Positions 37,058 to 49,860 of a stretch of DNA of 64,000 nt are shown here, one piece after another; position 1 is the first letter of the stretch; the number at the start of each line of letters is the position of its first letter. The stretch is from Clavulina sp. PMI_390 (taxonomy: Eukaryota; Basidiomycota; Agaricomycetes; Cantharellales; Hydnaceae): positions 147,020-211,019 of the forward strand of contig WIDE01000042.1 in the NCBI GenBank assembly GCA_015039315.1, in the 5' to 3' direction. The notes under the pieces were generated by a model that saw nothing but the letters and a program-made list of their open reading frames with translations, was not told where the DNA came from and made no database searches. The translations under genes and the position numbers were made by a program.

Positions 37058-40000
37058 ATGGCAATCCCAGCGTCTTTCATTGAAAGTACAGTAGCCTTGC
37101 TTCATAGAGGCTAGCTTGTTTGCTGATCACCCTGTGCATGCCATAGGCGCCTCATATACCAGCAAACAGGTCAAGCAATCACGCAGTTACCGCCTCCATG
37201 TTAAATGGAACCTTGCTGGTATTGAGAGGAGCTCCAAAGCCACAACTTTCAAGGTCAAAGCCCAGGCTAACGGGAAGGTTGAATGGCCACCGAACCCTGG
37301 TCCGAGGAGGTCTGTTGATCGCTCCAATAGCCTAACCGTCTTTAGTAGGATGTATCCACTGAGAAAATCCATATTGAACTGATAGGCTCTTCAGCTCCCT
37401 CCCGACCAACATTGAGATCACTGTGCAGGAGCAAATATTGATGTTCTTTTGGAAACCGCTTAGCAATCACCATGTCAATTCTGCAACCAGTCTGGTGACT
37501 ACAGGTTCGTCCAAATGTGTATATTATTGATACCAAATTCTGGGTTTACAATTGTATTCCCGTGGCAAATAGAGAAGGCTGGCAGTATGCTCCAGGTGGA
37601 GTTCACCTTCTCTGGTCAAATGGCTGGGGTAGTGCCAAATGAGCCTGCCATCCATACCCCCCCTGCTGCCAATCACACCAATGCAGCTGTAAATATGGTG
37701 GCTGAAGCGGAAGAAGTACTGGGCCCTCCCAGAGATGGAGGATTATCAAATGCCATCAATAGTCAAAGTGGCAACATTGTGGGACTGCAAGACTTTAATC
37801 CTGCCATCACAGCAGTGGAAGGGCTTCTTAAACTTGGTGACCTCATTGCACAGGTGAGGTCCAATCTTCTTGCTGTTTGCTTGTACCGACCTTCATCCTT
37901 GCTAGGTGCACCCATTTGTGCAGGTGATTGTTGGTGTGCTCAAAGGTGCCAGGACCATCATGCAAGCAGAGGCCCAGACCAATGAGCGTATGCACAACTT
38001 GCTTGATGCTATGAAAGAGCTCTGCATACAGACCAAGGAGTATGCTACCTCAAAGGAGAAGAGCCAACTAGTTCAGGATACCATCCAGGACATCTCAGTT
38101 GCGGTGATGAGGGGAGCCACTCTCATCAAAGGATATGCTGAGCATCAAAAGAGAAAATGTATGAGTATTCCTTGATGCGCTTATGCTTGTAACCTAACAC
38201 ATAAATGAATGCCTACAGTCCCCCTCAAGCCTCCAACATTCTTCACAGTCTTTGAACAGGACGCTGACAAGATTGCAAGCACACTCACAGCAATCCGGTC
38301 CAAGCTTATTGGAGCAGCTATAGCCTCCGTTTTTGATAATGTTCACCGCATAAGCAGTGAGCTGCACACCATTCGAGCTGATATTGAACACCTTGGTATG
38401 TCCTCTGGTTCTGTGCTAGGCACCGCATATCACAACCACTAATTACATTGCAGTAAAAACTGAGATGCTTTCTGCTCTCCCATATGCTGCTGATGCAGTG
38501 ACTACACTGCACGATGGCAACAAGCAAGGGTGCCTTCCAGGCACACGCACCGCGATCCTGGATGCACTCCAAGGGTGGGGTGCTGGAGCCTCAGCCTGTG
38601 TAGTCCAGAACCCACACTCCCATACACCCACTGAGAACATTTTGAGGCTGGTAGATACTCGAGTGCTGTGGCTCCAAGGAGTGGCTGGCTCCGGGAAGTC
38701 ATCCATTGCAGTCAGTGTAGCCAAGTTTTTTGAGCTCACTAGGATGTACATGGCCTACTACCGCTTTGAGACTGCCAAGCAAACTCAGCTCAAGCCCTCA
38801 AACTTATTCACTACTATCGCACTTCAGCTAGCAGCTCAAGACCCTGGCCTTGAAAGAACACTGCTGGAATCAGTGAGAGCTGCCACATTTTTAGAGCGTA
38901 AGAGCCAGGACCCAGCAGAGCAGCTGAAACTGTTCCTCATGCCACTGTTTGCATGGATATCTGATAATTTTCATCGTGTGATCATCATTATTGATGCTCT
39001 GGATGAGTCGGGTAGCCAAGCTGAACGCAAGAAGGTCCTTGAGCCATTGGCCATCCTGGCTGACCTCTTGCCTCCAGGGGTACACATTCTTATTACTACC
39101 AGACCAGAATCCGACATCCAAAGAGCCTTGAAGGCTCCATTGCAGCTCCAACATGCTACTCAACTCTTCATGCATGATCTGCCCAACAAGCTTACAAAGC
39201 AAGATATATATCAATATATCAAGAATAAGTTAGAGGATCCCACTCTTGAAGTAAGGGAAGATCAAATACAAACCCTATCCGAAAGGGCTCAACTGTCATT
39301 CCAGTGGGCTTCAACTGCCTGCCGCTACATTGTGGACCAGGATGATGAGAATCGGATGGTACTTCCATATGAGCGGTTAGGGAAGATTATTGGCAGCTCT
39401 AGCACCGCTGGTACTCAAACCCACCTCTATGAGTTATATACTACAGTGATGGATGCTCAATTACGCAAGTCCACAGATCAAGACTTAAAGCTCCCAAAGT
39501 TACTACTTGGAGTGCTTGTTGTGGCGAAGAAGCCTATGTCACTGCAAGCAATGCTGCAACTGCTACAGGCAGATATATCGCAGTGGGGAGATTTCGATAT
39601 AGCACAACGCAAGGCAGCTGTGTTTATTAGCAGCATGTCATCGCTGATCACTGGAGCAAGGGCTGATGCTATAGACACACCACTGCTTCCACTACATGCA
39701 TCATTTCTTGACTTCCTTCAAGATTCGTCCACAGGGTCAAAGTACTGTGTGGATGTGGCAAGAACGCACACCCTTCTCACTGAGAGCTGTTTTGCTGTGA
39801 TGTTGAATAGAGAGAGGGGGCTGAAGTTTAACATATGCAACCTATCTACTTCATTCTCAACAAACAACTCTATCCCAAAGCTATCTAATATCATCCAAGA
39901 TAAAATTGGGGAAGCATTATCCTATGCATGCCAATTCTGGACTTCTCATCTAGAAGCAGCACCAAAGCACCCTGACAGCACGCTGGAGTCAGCCAAGTCC

Positions 40001-41642
40001 TTGCTTTCAACAATGCAGTTTTTCTATTGGCTTGAAGTCATGAGCCTCACTGGTGCGTCTCCACTGCAAAGTCTGTCATTGATTCCAGACAAGGTAAGTT
40101 GTTCAATACTGGACAGTCTAATATTAGGACTGGCACTGACATTCATCCTAGTACACCTCTGACTTTGCTTCTGAGGTGGCAGAGGCAGTGCGCTTCACAT
40201 CCTACTACTCAATTCCCATTGCTCAAAGTGCTCCACACATCTACCTCAGTGCTATCCCATTCATTCCCACATCGTCTCCCTTACACTTGCTGTGCACACA
40301 TTTTGCAAAGACAGTTTCTATTTCATCTGGGAAAATACCAGTATGGCCTCCTCTGAGACACATTTTGCAGCACAAGAAAGCCACATGGTGCCTAGCAGTC
40401 TCTAAGAACTATCTCATTGCTGTAGGATTGGAAGATGGTTCTATTTTACTTTGGAACTGTCAAACAGGAGAACAGCTTGGGCAGCAACTACTTGGTCACA
40501 CAGATTCTGTGTTGTCCATGGCATTCTCTCCGGATGGGAGAATCCTTGCCTCAGGTTCTAGTGATAAAACTGTCAGACTTTGGGATGTGGAGAGCGAGTC
40601 AGCTAGGGGAGACCCTTTCACTGGACATGATGACTCTGTGCAATCTGTGGCATTTTCTCCAAATGGTGTAGTCCTTGCATCTGGATCTAGTGATAAATCC
40701 ATCCGATTTTGGGATACAGTGCAGCACTCAGCCATAGGAGGCTCCCTTACAGGCCACACTCACCCTGTGTTGTCTGTGGCATTTTCCCCTGATGGAAAAG
40801 TCCTTGCCTCTGGCTCTGGGGATGATACCATCAGACTTTGGGATGTGCCAAGTCAATTAGCCATGGGAGAACCTCTCAAGGGCCATACTTACTCCATATT
40901 CTCTGTGGCATTCTCCCCTGACGGAACGATTCTTGCCTCTGGCTCTGGTGATAGAACCATCAGACTATGGGATGTTGGCAGCCAGTCAGCTAAGGGGGGG
41001 GCTTTTGTTGGCCATACTGATTCTGTGCAATCTGTGGTATTTTCTCCGGATGGATCTATTGTTGCCTCTGGCTCCCATGACAACACTGTTAGACTTTGGA
41101 ATTTGCAGAGTCACTCAGTCAAGGGAGAACCTCTCACAGGCCACAATGACTCTGTACATACTGTGGCTTTTTCCCCAGATGGAGTGGTGCTTGCCTCTGG
41201 ATCTTGGGACAACACCATCAGACTGTGGGATATGGAAAGCCAATCAGCCAAGGAAGATGCTCCCACTGGGCCCAATGACCCTATGTTGCCTGTGTCATCT
41301 CCGTCTGATGGAACAGTTCTTGCCTCTGGCCCCAATGATAGCACTATTTGCACCTGGGACAATGCTTCACAATGTCTCAGGTTTTCTATCCCTACTCACC
41401 TAAACCTATCTCACTCTCCATCAACCACCCCAACCTGGCATAAGTATCTCAATGATGGTTGGGTTAGAGGTCCCAATGCTGAGCTTATTCTTTGGGTCCC
41501 TCCCAGCTACCAAGCTCATCTTTATGATGAAAGGCGCATTACCAGACTTGGAAAAGACACCAGCTCTAGAGTCAGGCTGAATTTTAGTCAGATGGTGCTG
41601 GGAGAGTCTTGGGCTGACTGTGTTCAACCTCAAGCAAACTAG
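37058..41642 (+). CDS. NACHT-WD40 STAND protein C (C2-like, helical, NACHT, seven WD40)
   Basis: The complete member of the trio. Exon 1 (ATG 37058, MAIPASFIE) splices to SASYTSKQVKQSRSYRLHVKW, a C2-like N-terminus, followed by IHIELIGSSAPSR. Exon 37560-37853 ends ITAVEGLLKLGDLIAQ; the next (37906-38157) gives VHPFVQVIVGVLKGARTIMQ and GATLIKGYAEHQKRK, helices like those at the N-terminus of other fungal STAND proteins. Another exon (about 38219-38395) gives PTFFTVFEQDADKIAS. The long exon 38453-40093 holds NACHT: LWLQGVAGSGKSS (Walker A near 38680), VIIIIDALDES (Walker B near 38985), TTRPESD and FQWASTACRYIVDQ. After the 58-nt intron, the last exon carries WD40 repeats with GH...SVAFSPDG...LASGS.D.TIRLWD signatures, then the family tail DGWVRGPNAELILWVPPSY, and stops at 41642. 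In fungi NACHT-WD40 proteins oligomerise on ligand binding by the repeats; the ligand is unknown. Confidence 0.9.
40494..41390 (+). repeat. Seven WD40 coding repeats, exact 129-nt period
   Basis: The GH(T/D/N) codons that open each unit lie at 40494, 40623, 40752, 40881, 41010, 41139 and 41268: six intervals of exactly 129 nt (43 codons). Units 1-6 are very alike at the DNA level (shared TTCTC..CCTGATGG and GCCTCTGGCTC words); the last unit has drifted (GPNDPMLPVSSPSDG) and lacks the usual His and Phe. One further half unit precedes the first (LEDGSILLWNCQTG). Uniform units of this kind are typical of STAND repeat domains under concerted evolution. Confidence 0.9.
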
Positions 41643-42688
41643 CTTTTCAGTGCCTCTTTGATATTCCTGGCTGTAGTCTAATGTTTACATATATGATTCA
41701 GAAATGCATGGTTGATACAAGGATTATGCACTTGGGTCCATGAGTTGATGAGGACTACAGTACAGAGGATATGAAACAGCACAGTACAAGAGAAGTACAG
41801 ATGATCACCTGCAAAAAAGTGCACTGTTATGGTGCTGCATTCATGACAAAAAAAATCTTACAGTACAATCAACTAACCTTAGCCTAAGCCAATCAGTACA
41901 TATGTTGGCCCCACGCAATACATAGGAAACAGCAAACTCCGCAAAAGCACATGATCATCATTGACCCCTATGGTTCAATGGCACTATGATTTACGACATG
42001 ATTGAGGCCCAGGTGCAATAGTATAATTAGCTCGAATAACGATATGATTCCATAATATCCATGGCAAGCCACAATGCAAGCCTGTCTGAGAGAGAAGCTG
42101 ACATTATAGAGTGAGGCGCAACTAGCCTTCAGAGTTTAGACCGCAAAATCCCTAAATCCGGCACAAAGAAGTACCCTCTTTTTATACTATCTTTTATCCT
42201 AGGATAATTGTGGATCTATCTAAACATCAAAAGGAGCAAATAGAGGTGTCAGCACCATCATACAGGATACTCCTGACCTCAGGAACGGCCGGATAATGTT
42301 TATCATTCATAAATTGGGTACTTCTTCGTGCTCGTTCACGAGTTAAGTGTTAAGATTCTGAGAAAAGTAGTAAATTCATCACAACATCACTCACAGTCCC
42401 GGTACAATACGACTCTCATTGAAGAAACTGCTACTTTGTACAAGAAGAAGCTTAGACGAAAATATTTTCATGTTGAGGAAAGAGGTATTGGGTTAGCAGA
42501 ATGGGACGCAAACGACCTTGCATGCCAGACAAGGCCGGACAAGGTCTCCCCTGGCCGGCAAAGGCCGAGATCAGCAGATCCATCGACCACCCAACCCATA
42601 TTTTCGAATTTTCAATGGATTTTCCACTCCTCGCTCTCGGGCCATTCCTTCACTGCGTCTGACATCGCCTCTATCCTGTCTGCGTCTA
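41643..42688. other. Intergenic stretch, no supported gene
   Basis: Between gene C and the coiled-coil ORF. AT-rich and stop-rich in all frames; a plus frame from 42328 overlaps the next gene's leader and has no motif. Confidence 0.5.
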
Positions 42689-45618
42689 ATGCCAAGACCT
42701 CAACTTGACTTTGGGACAAGAAAGCGAAGCTCTCGGCAGGTTGATGCACTCCGCAAGCTCAACCGGTGCCAAGCATCTAAAGACTCAGACAAAGAGAATG
42801 CCGCTCCTCTTCCCGGCCCCTCCTCAGTGCGACGATCGAGTAGTGCAGCACTTTCAAAGCATGTAGGACCGTTTCCAGAGACTAGCCATGCACCTAAGCG
42901 CTCAGATTATCGGAGGCAGCTTGTTGAGACGCAGCAGCAGCTCTCAACATTACGAGAGGACTATAGTAACCTTCAAAGCCAGTTCACACGTGTTGTAAGC
43001 AATGCTGAAGCCGAAAAGGTTAAGCTCAAGAAAGAAATTTACAACATAACTCGGCGTATGCGACGGGCTCTCATCTCAAGAGAATCTGCCACCAAGACCT
43101 CAAGAAACCATCTTCAGCAGATGGCCAAGTCGAAGAAGAAGGCGGAAAAGACTCAATCTAGGCTACTTGCTCAACGAGAGTCAGCGCATCGCTCAGAAAA
43201 GACATATCTTGAAAACTGTGCTGCTCAGACAGAAGCAATGCTCAAGGCTACGCGTGCAGCCAATCATAACCTTGAATCACAGCTTGCTCGACTGTCAAAG
43301 GAGCTGGCAAAGAAGGTCGACTTAGTGGCTGTCAGTTCTCGAAGCATCAACCTCATGAAGCTTGGTATCTACACCCCGGAGACAAGAGCGCTTCTACGGA
43401 CCCTTCGGGTTCATGGTGTCCCGGTAAAGGCGGTCCCGAGCGTTATAAAGGCATTTGCGGCCGCGTGGAACTTGAAGCTGGATGCAGTACCAAGTGCTGA
43501 CACCGCTCAGCGAGCTGTGACTGAGGGTCTTGTAGCCGGAGAGCTCCAGGTTGTTGAGGAAGCCTGTACAGCCGGAATCTGGACATTCAGTGGCAATGGA
43601 ACAACTCACCAGGGGATCCAATACGAAGCTCGGACGATGACCGTGAAGGCCCCGGACTACAATGATCCCATGGCAGCACCAAAAACAGTCGATCGCTATC
43701 TACAAGTCGAGACAGTCACCTCTCACACAGCCAATGCTCAGGTTGGGAATTTCCTGCGGATGCTACAAGCCTTTACGGAAACACACAACCGTTTTGCTTC
43801 GTACACTGGTCGAGAGCAGGTTGGCTGTACAGCGCTAGTACGGTCATTGATGGCAATACACACAGATCACGCGGCGGACCAGAAGAAGTTTGCGTCGATG
43901 GTTCAGGCTATCAAAACAGAAGCCTCCGAGCAGTACCTCAGAGAGTTGACTCTCCAGGCGAAAACAGAAGCGCAGCTCATTGAGATTACAAACGAAGTGA
44001 CTGAGCAAACGATCACCCGCATGGGAGGCATTTTGGGCTGGCTGAGCTTGTCTGGGGAAGAGAAAATGCGTCGAATCGAAGAGACTCATCTTGCATTCAT
44101 TCAGGTCTATGGCCGTGAGGCCTATGCTCAACTCCCTGACGAGGAAAAGCTCATGACCTCTCGTATTGTATGGGCTGGCTGCGCCATGCACAAGGAGATG
44201 AACTGCTTCAAAGTGGCGGCCAAGGGTGCAGCGGGCTATTGGGAGTCTGTTGGCAAGCTTGGCCCTATCCTATTGATGAACAAAAGCAACGCCACAGCAG
44301 CAGCGACATCTGATGCAGCAAGAAAGCATGTGAACCAGGTCTCAGAAGGTGGAGCGATCAAACTCACATCGATTGCAGGTGCCGTATTCAATCATCGTGA
44401 AGATACGCGAGGAGAGGGTGATCAGATTCGTGTATGGTTTGAGAAATTTGTGGGATTACTCCTACAGTTTCCAGATGTCAGCAACACTCGATATGGCTCC
44501 CATGGGGAGGCTGCTGTTGTGCTCCTCCTTTTTCTGCCAGAGTTCTGCACTTACATTGAGAACATGAGCAATCGGAAAGGGAAGCCTGGCCTCAACCATA
44601 TGGAGCAGAATCTCTGGGACGGGCTTCATGATGTCCCCACCCTCACAGAGCTTGCTGCACTCACGCTTTACACCCTCTGCTTCTCGCGCCCGTATATGAA
44701 GCTCCTTTGCGATCCAACAATGAATATGTTAGATCAAGCTGACTTGCATGAAGACGCCAAGGCTCACCTCCTGAAGCTGGCCAACGACCCGGACCATGTC
44801 CTAAATCCATCCACCACTCCAGACAAGATCTGTTTCAATGGCACAGTATGCCTCAAACACGAAGAATTAGCCGCTATCCGATCGCTTGGACCACAGCTGC
44901 CTCACCTACCTCAAATTTTTGCCTGGGCAGTGATGGTTTTGTTAGAGGCATGGGAACGCTTCACAGCTGAGTTTAGCGACGGCAGTATCATTGCTGAGCT
45001 GACCCAAGAGCAGAAGACAAGATCTTTGTCCACACTACCAATTGCATCAATGAAGGAGCTGTGGGGAATCGTAAGCAGCGCCTGCGTGCGACCCCAAACG
45101 CGACCAAGGTCCACGTTAACACATTGGAGATGATTCGCCGTAATAACGTCGACGGTTTCATCCGCACGCGCATTGGAGATGATCCAAAGGCGCAACAGTT
45201 TCTTCACGAGGAGGCATGTAGACGCCAGATTGGAGGAGTAGAAAAGCAAAGGCGAGCCCGAATCGCCTCCGCTCTGGATGAGAAGGCAGCGGAAAATGTT
45301 GCTCGGGAACAGAAGAGGAAGGAAGCCAGGAACAAGAAAGCCGAGGACCTTCGCCAGCTAATTGCCACAACAGCACTGATCATGGACACGGAGGCTCTGA
45401 GATCGAAGACCAATAAAGAGCTAGACGCTCAATTGGAGGTGTGGCGGAGCACTGGTAACCAAGTGCCTTGTAAATTGGCTGTCGGAAAGAAGCAGCTCAA
45501 GCTTGATGCTCTGGCAGCCGCCATAGCGAGGGCCTCACAGGCTATAATCGGGACTGCTGGCGACATAGACATTGACTCAGACAGTGGGGAGAGCAACGAG
45601 ATTGACGAGTACCTGTAG
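42689..45618 (+). CDS. Intronless coiled-coil, transposase-like protein with one frameshift
   Basis: Start at ATG 42689 (MPRPQLDFGTRKRSSRQ); the same frame extends upstream to 42518 but that part is unlike a protein. Residues about 75-220 are a charged coiled coil (QLVETQQQLSTLREDYSNLQ and on). Then IYTPETRALLRTLRVHGV and a core with GNGTTHQGIQYEARTMTV, IHTDHAADQKKFASM, GCAMHKEMNCFKVAAKGA, SNTRYGSHGEAA and NHMEQNLWDGLHDVPTLTEL. The spaced acidic and His residues suggest a nuclease/transposase-type core, and I associate this family with many copies in mushroom genomes, but I cannot name it. Frame 1 is open for about 785 codons; near 45035-45042 the conserved reading moves by one base (TNCINEGAVGNRKQRLRATP) and continues to 45618, ending acidic (DIDIDSDSGESNEIDEYL). 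No intron, unlike every host gene here. One indel, or a sequencing error, separates it from an intact gene. Confidence 0.68.
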
Positions 45619-46020
45619 CGGAGTGCTGGAGGTGTCCAGTGATCGAGCACCCTTGTGGTGTCGCATAATAGTGACCTCATATAATAAGTTAGCACTACTA
45701 CTTCTTTAAACTAATCGTACATTTATCACTGGGTATAATAATGATTCATTCGGTCTCAGTTGCGGGATGATCAGACGCTTTTTGAGTGATTGACAAGGGG
45801 GATCCTGCTTTCGCCACTTCCGAGGGCAGGTCACGTGCATTTGCGGAGTTTGCCGCTCTCTATGCATTGCGTGGGGCCACATATGTACCATCAGCCACGC
45901 AAGCCATCCAATCACTACTCATTGTGTTCTGCTCTGTAACCAAGTGTTAAGGGTGCGATAGCATTCATATCCATGTCTTGATGGCATTACTACCATGCTT
46001 GGTGCAACTTCTATTACAAG
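45619..46020. other. Intergenic stretch after the coiled-coil ORF
   Basis: No supported gene; two small minus frames without motif. If the coiled-coil ORF belongs to a transposon, its 3' end should lie here, but I find no inverted repeat matching the sequence upstream of 42689. Confidence 0.45.
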
Positions 46021-46145
46021 CCTCCCAGTATTCCACAGAGCTTCATGACCTTCCATACTACTCCACAAGCTTTTCTTTGTTTTCTTACTGTTCCATAGTA
46101 TTCTGTATTTTAGTTTAGTAAGCCTTCCATAGGATTCCATGACCT
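46021..46145. repeat. Array of TTCCAT words at 10-bp spacing
   Basis: Blocks starting at 46031, 46041, 46051, 46061, 46081 and 46091 begin TTCCA, CTTCA, TTCCA, CTCCA, TTTCT and TTCCA; the series resumes out of register at 46125 and 46135. The core GTTCCATA is the reverse complement of the word repeated at 63611-63740. Confidence 0.6.
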
Positions 46146-49100
46146 TCTGAGTCTATGTACATTGGGACTCTTTTTGAACCAGGCACCCCCATTTTTTTTT
46201 TGGCAACTTTGGCCACTTCCCATATAGCTACAACATTGAATTATACCATTATATAACTATCATTTATTCACACTAAATTCCAGGTCATTTTGTCTGGTCC
46301 TTGTCCAAGAAAAAAGAAATTTCCTTTGGAAACCTTGTGAATAATATGGTTCCATTCAATGTTACATTATGTTCAAAACGCTTTAAGCATCGGCTTCTTG
46401 CGTGGATTTCCATGGAATCCTTGTAAATTGTGTTGGAAGTTATTGGAAGATAGCAACAACTAGAAAGACAAAGTCTCAGACTCTCAATAGCAAAGCTGAG
46501 AGAGAACTATATTGGCTTTACCTAGAAAGACAAAGTCTATGTACATGCTAGGTTAGACCAATAAAAGGAAAAGTAGAAAGGGAAAAGTGGGACAGACCTC
46601 AGACTCTCAATAGCAAAGCTGAGAGAGAACTGAGGGATATCCAGCAACAGAGTTTGTACTTTTATACTAAGAGAAATGAAAAGTCTGACTAACAAAATCA
46701 GTGACTAAGCAAAGTGATTACTAAGTCCTTGACGATAGGATCAGAAAAGAAATGAACAGAAAATGAAGAATGATCAATAACCATTAATCTCCTACATCAC
46801 AGGATCAGTGATTGCTGACTGATATTCCAACAAATTGTGGTGTGCCCTTCCCGACAACTCCTGCCTGTTCATTACATACGCTATGTCCCCTGTTTACCCG
46901 TATCACACAAATAACTCCATATTAGATTGTGAATTCACTACTTATCCTCGTCAACTAACAACAAGCAAAAGGATTGGCCTTACAGGAAGGCTGCAACAAA
47001 GGAGTCAGACAAAACATGAATTTTATGTCTTCCTGATGATCGATTACTCCCGATAACATTCTTCTAGGTCTTCATTGATGTAAATAATACTTCACGAGGC
47101 CATCAATTGTGTCAAAATGATGACTAGTAAAATTGGCACATGGAACACTGCTAGCCCAATGAATGCAACTAAATTCTTGTAGCAATGGAGATAGTAGCCT
47201 ATATTTTTAACACTATTGATCGCTTTATATGAACTCTGGGAGCTAAATGCAACTTGTCCTGTGGCATTTGACCAAGAAATGGCTGAGATATGGGTAGTGT
47301 TTCATAGGGTGATCGTGTTTTCATCACATGATAATAAATCTTCACAGCTTTACAACCAACTCACGAGCCATCTGCAGCTGTCAGAGAATTGGTTAGTCTT
47401 AGCATCAAAATTGCTCAGGATGCTTCTCATAGGTGCGGGTAAGTCTCTTGATTGGGCAATGGATGAATCCTCCAGTCTGTTGCCTTGAGCACAACCCTAG
47501 GAATTGTTCCCCCAGACCAAGATGAGCAAAAAGAAAAAGGGGAACCAATTAGAAGAAATCTTATATGATTTGTATGTACATGGTTGCTAATCTGGTAGGT
47601 ACATGTATGCAAGGATTTTCCCACCAACACCACAGCCCCTGCTATTAGATGAAAAATGAATATCTCAATAAATCCCTCTGCAATAGAGGTAGATTTTGCT
47701 CTACTTAGTATAGTGGTGAATCAACAAATAAAGCAGTGCTTTGAATGGTCAATTTACATGGGATTCACAAGGACCAAGCGAAGGATTCAGCAGTCCAAGC
47801 TAAATATGGCCTCCAGGGCACTAGATACCACTACAGAGTTCCACAGACTATAGCAGGCAAGCTCTTCAAATAAGAGCCAACCTGGAGATCTCTTCCATCG
47901 AGTCGACTACAGAGGTATAGTTGTGCAGGAGTAATTTCTGAAATGGTAAATATGCTGGATACTGGGTTGGTAGGTTGGGCACTTGGGTGTTCAGCAGTGC
48001 AATAGACTAGTATTGCAAGCGTAGTAATTTCTTACTACTTACATGTCATATTTATCCTATAAGCTTGTGAAAGATGTGAAGAAAAGGGGAGAAAAAGAGT
48101 TCTGAGGTCCTCAGACCATGAGAAGGCTATGAGGCAGAACGTTAGAAAGTGACACAAGGAGCAAGCTAGGTTACGCATACTGAATCTATTTATAAAGGGT
48201 CTGAGGAAGTGCAAATGGTCAAACTGAATGTTTCTGAGTGGGAAAGGCAGTGAGCAGGAAGGGGGGTGGGATCTCAGGAATGGGGGTTTTTGCAAAGTTA
48301 GAACACCCAAACACAGAGTCATATGAGACTGTATGACATGAGTGGAGTGCAAGTTTCTACTTGAAATTTGTGAAGGAAATGTAGGAGAAAATAAGGGGAA
48401 AGTGTTCAGAGATACTCAGAGAAACACAACCACACAAGGAATGGCAGTGTAGAAGTGTGGAAGGGATTGGCCAGACCCTTCTATTTTCCTGCCCATCTCT
48501 TCTTCTTTTTTCACATCAATCACCTGCCCTTCCTTCATGCCATTCTCATGTGCTTCTCTTTTGACATACAAAGTGTGCTTCTCCAGATTCCTGATTACCC
48601 TCCTTCTGCTTCTTGCTTCTTTCTTCTTGCCTGACATAGCATAGCCCCCTGCCATCCTATATACAGTAGAGAGAGAACATCTTTCATAGGAAGATCTTCT
48701 CCCCCTCATAGTTATTTCCACCCTTTGTTGTATAATACTATCATCTTGACCTTTTCATCCATATATGTGCCCATTTAAGGAGACTCAGTCTATGACTTGT
48801 ACATATTGTTATAGTAGACCAAACTAGGCACTGGAAGGAGTTCTACAGGTGGATTGTCCTTGGAGTATTTTACTCAGCTGCTAGCTAGGTTGACAAGCAG
48901 GAAAACATGCCTTAGAGGCTCTTCTCATATTCAATCAGACACTTTTCTTCTTCACCTCATATCTTGGGGAACAAGACTCAGATGGTTGCTCAAGAATCTT
49001 CTCCTGTCACACTTGGAAATCACCCAAGTATTGCAGGCTCTCCTACAGGCAGCAGAACAACAGATTCTTCTGACAAAAGATGAGATGAAACTGGTGATCC

Positions 49101-49860
49101 AAAGATAAACAGATGATTTGCAAGATAAGATAAAATGCAATGTGGGTGGGGGTGTGGAATGATTCGCCAGTGATTCATGAGAGTGCTGGTTAGTGGCCCT
49201 GCACCTTTCGGAAACTGATTGCTGGAGTGACAACAGACCAATCCCTGGGTCCTGCTGGTATTGCAGATTGTTACTGATTGTCTTTCTGGGTGCACACAAC
49301 AGAAGAAAATAAAATAAAATAAATTGAGCAAAACGAATAATGATCTGCCTGCTAATGTATGCTGATTTATAGGTACCCAAAATGCAAGTAAATACCTGCA
49401 AGCACTCCCACACCCCCCCCCCCCCCCCCCCCTTATTTTTCAGAATATAATAGAGGGTTTATTGTAGGATTAAAACACACTTAAAATAATAATAAAAACT
49501 CCTGAACTTTGTGAAGAATTTGGTGGTCTCAGTGTTTGCAGATATAGCTGTGAGTACTCATCAAAATAGTTGTGGGCATTCAGAAAATCAGCTCTGAGCA
49601 CTCACAAATGACCCTGTGAGTACTCAGAAAGAGTGCTTAGATATATTGCTCTGAGCAGTCATAACAGATATGTTCACAAACTAGAATGTAACACACTTGC
49701 AAGATGATACAGAACAAATAGCAGCCAATTTGTCATGGTCCTAACAATTCAGCCAGCATTCCGGTAAAGTATCAAATGTATTTATCCAAGAAGCCATAAA
49801 GCATAGGTAGGGTGGTGTTGTACTCCAGCGCAAGTATATGCAATATATTTGTCATACTGT
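46146..49860. other. AT-rich repeat relics, no supported gene
   Basis: About 3.7 kb of short frames. Visible structure: a direct repeat near 46475-46508 and 46598-46631; a possible old LTR-like end near 47610-47622 (AAGGATTTTCCCACCAACA); a run of about 22 C at 49411-49432; and TGAGTACTCA-like words at about 49550-49650. Minus frame 48416-48721 (101 codons, charged) is possible but unsupported. Confidence 0.5.
46475..46631. repeat. Direct repeat, about 34-bp unit, two copies
   Basis: The unit CTCAGACTCTCAATAGCAAA followed by GCTGAGAGAGAACT occurs near 46475 and again near 46598, about 123 bases apart. Each unit contains a short self-complementary pair (CTCTCA / TGAGAG). The unit TAGAAAGACAAAGTCT also occurs twice nearby. 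Confidence 0.75.

Noticed and set aside
40496..41362. Minus-strand and +2-frame ORFs across the WD40 region
   Set aside because: Shadow frames produced by the 129-nt repetitive coding sequence.
49411..49432. Run of about 22 C as a regulatory element
   Set aside because: A simple homopolymer, prone to sequencing error; nothing around it suggests a function.
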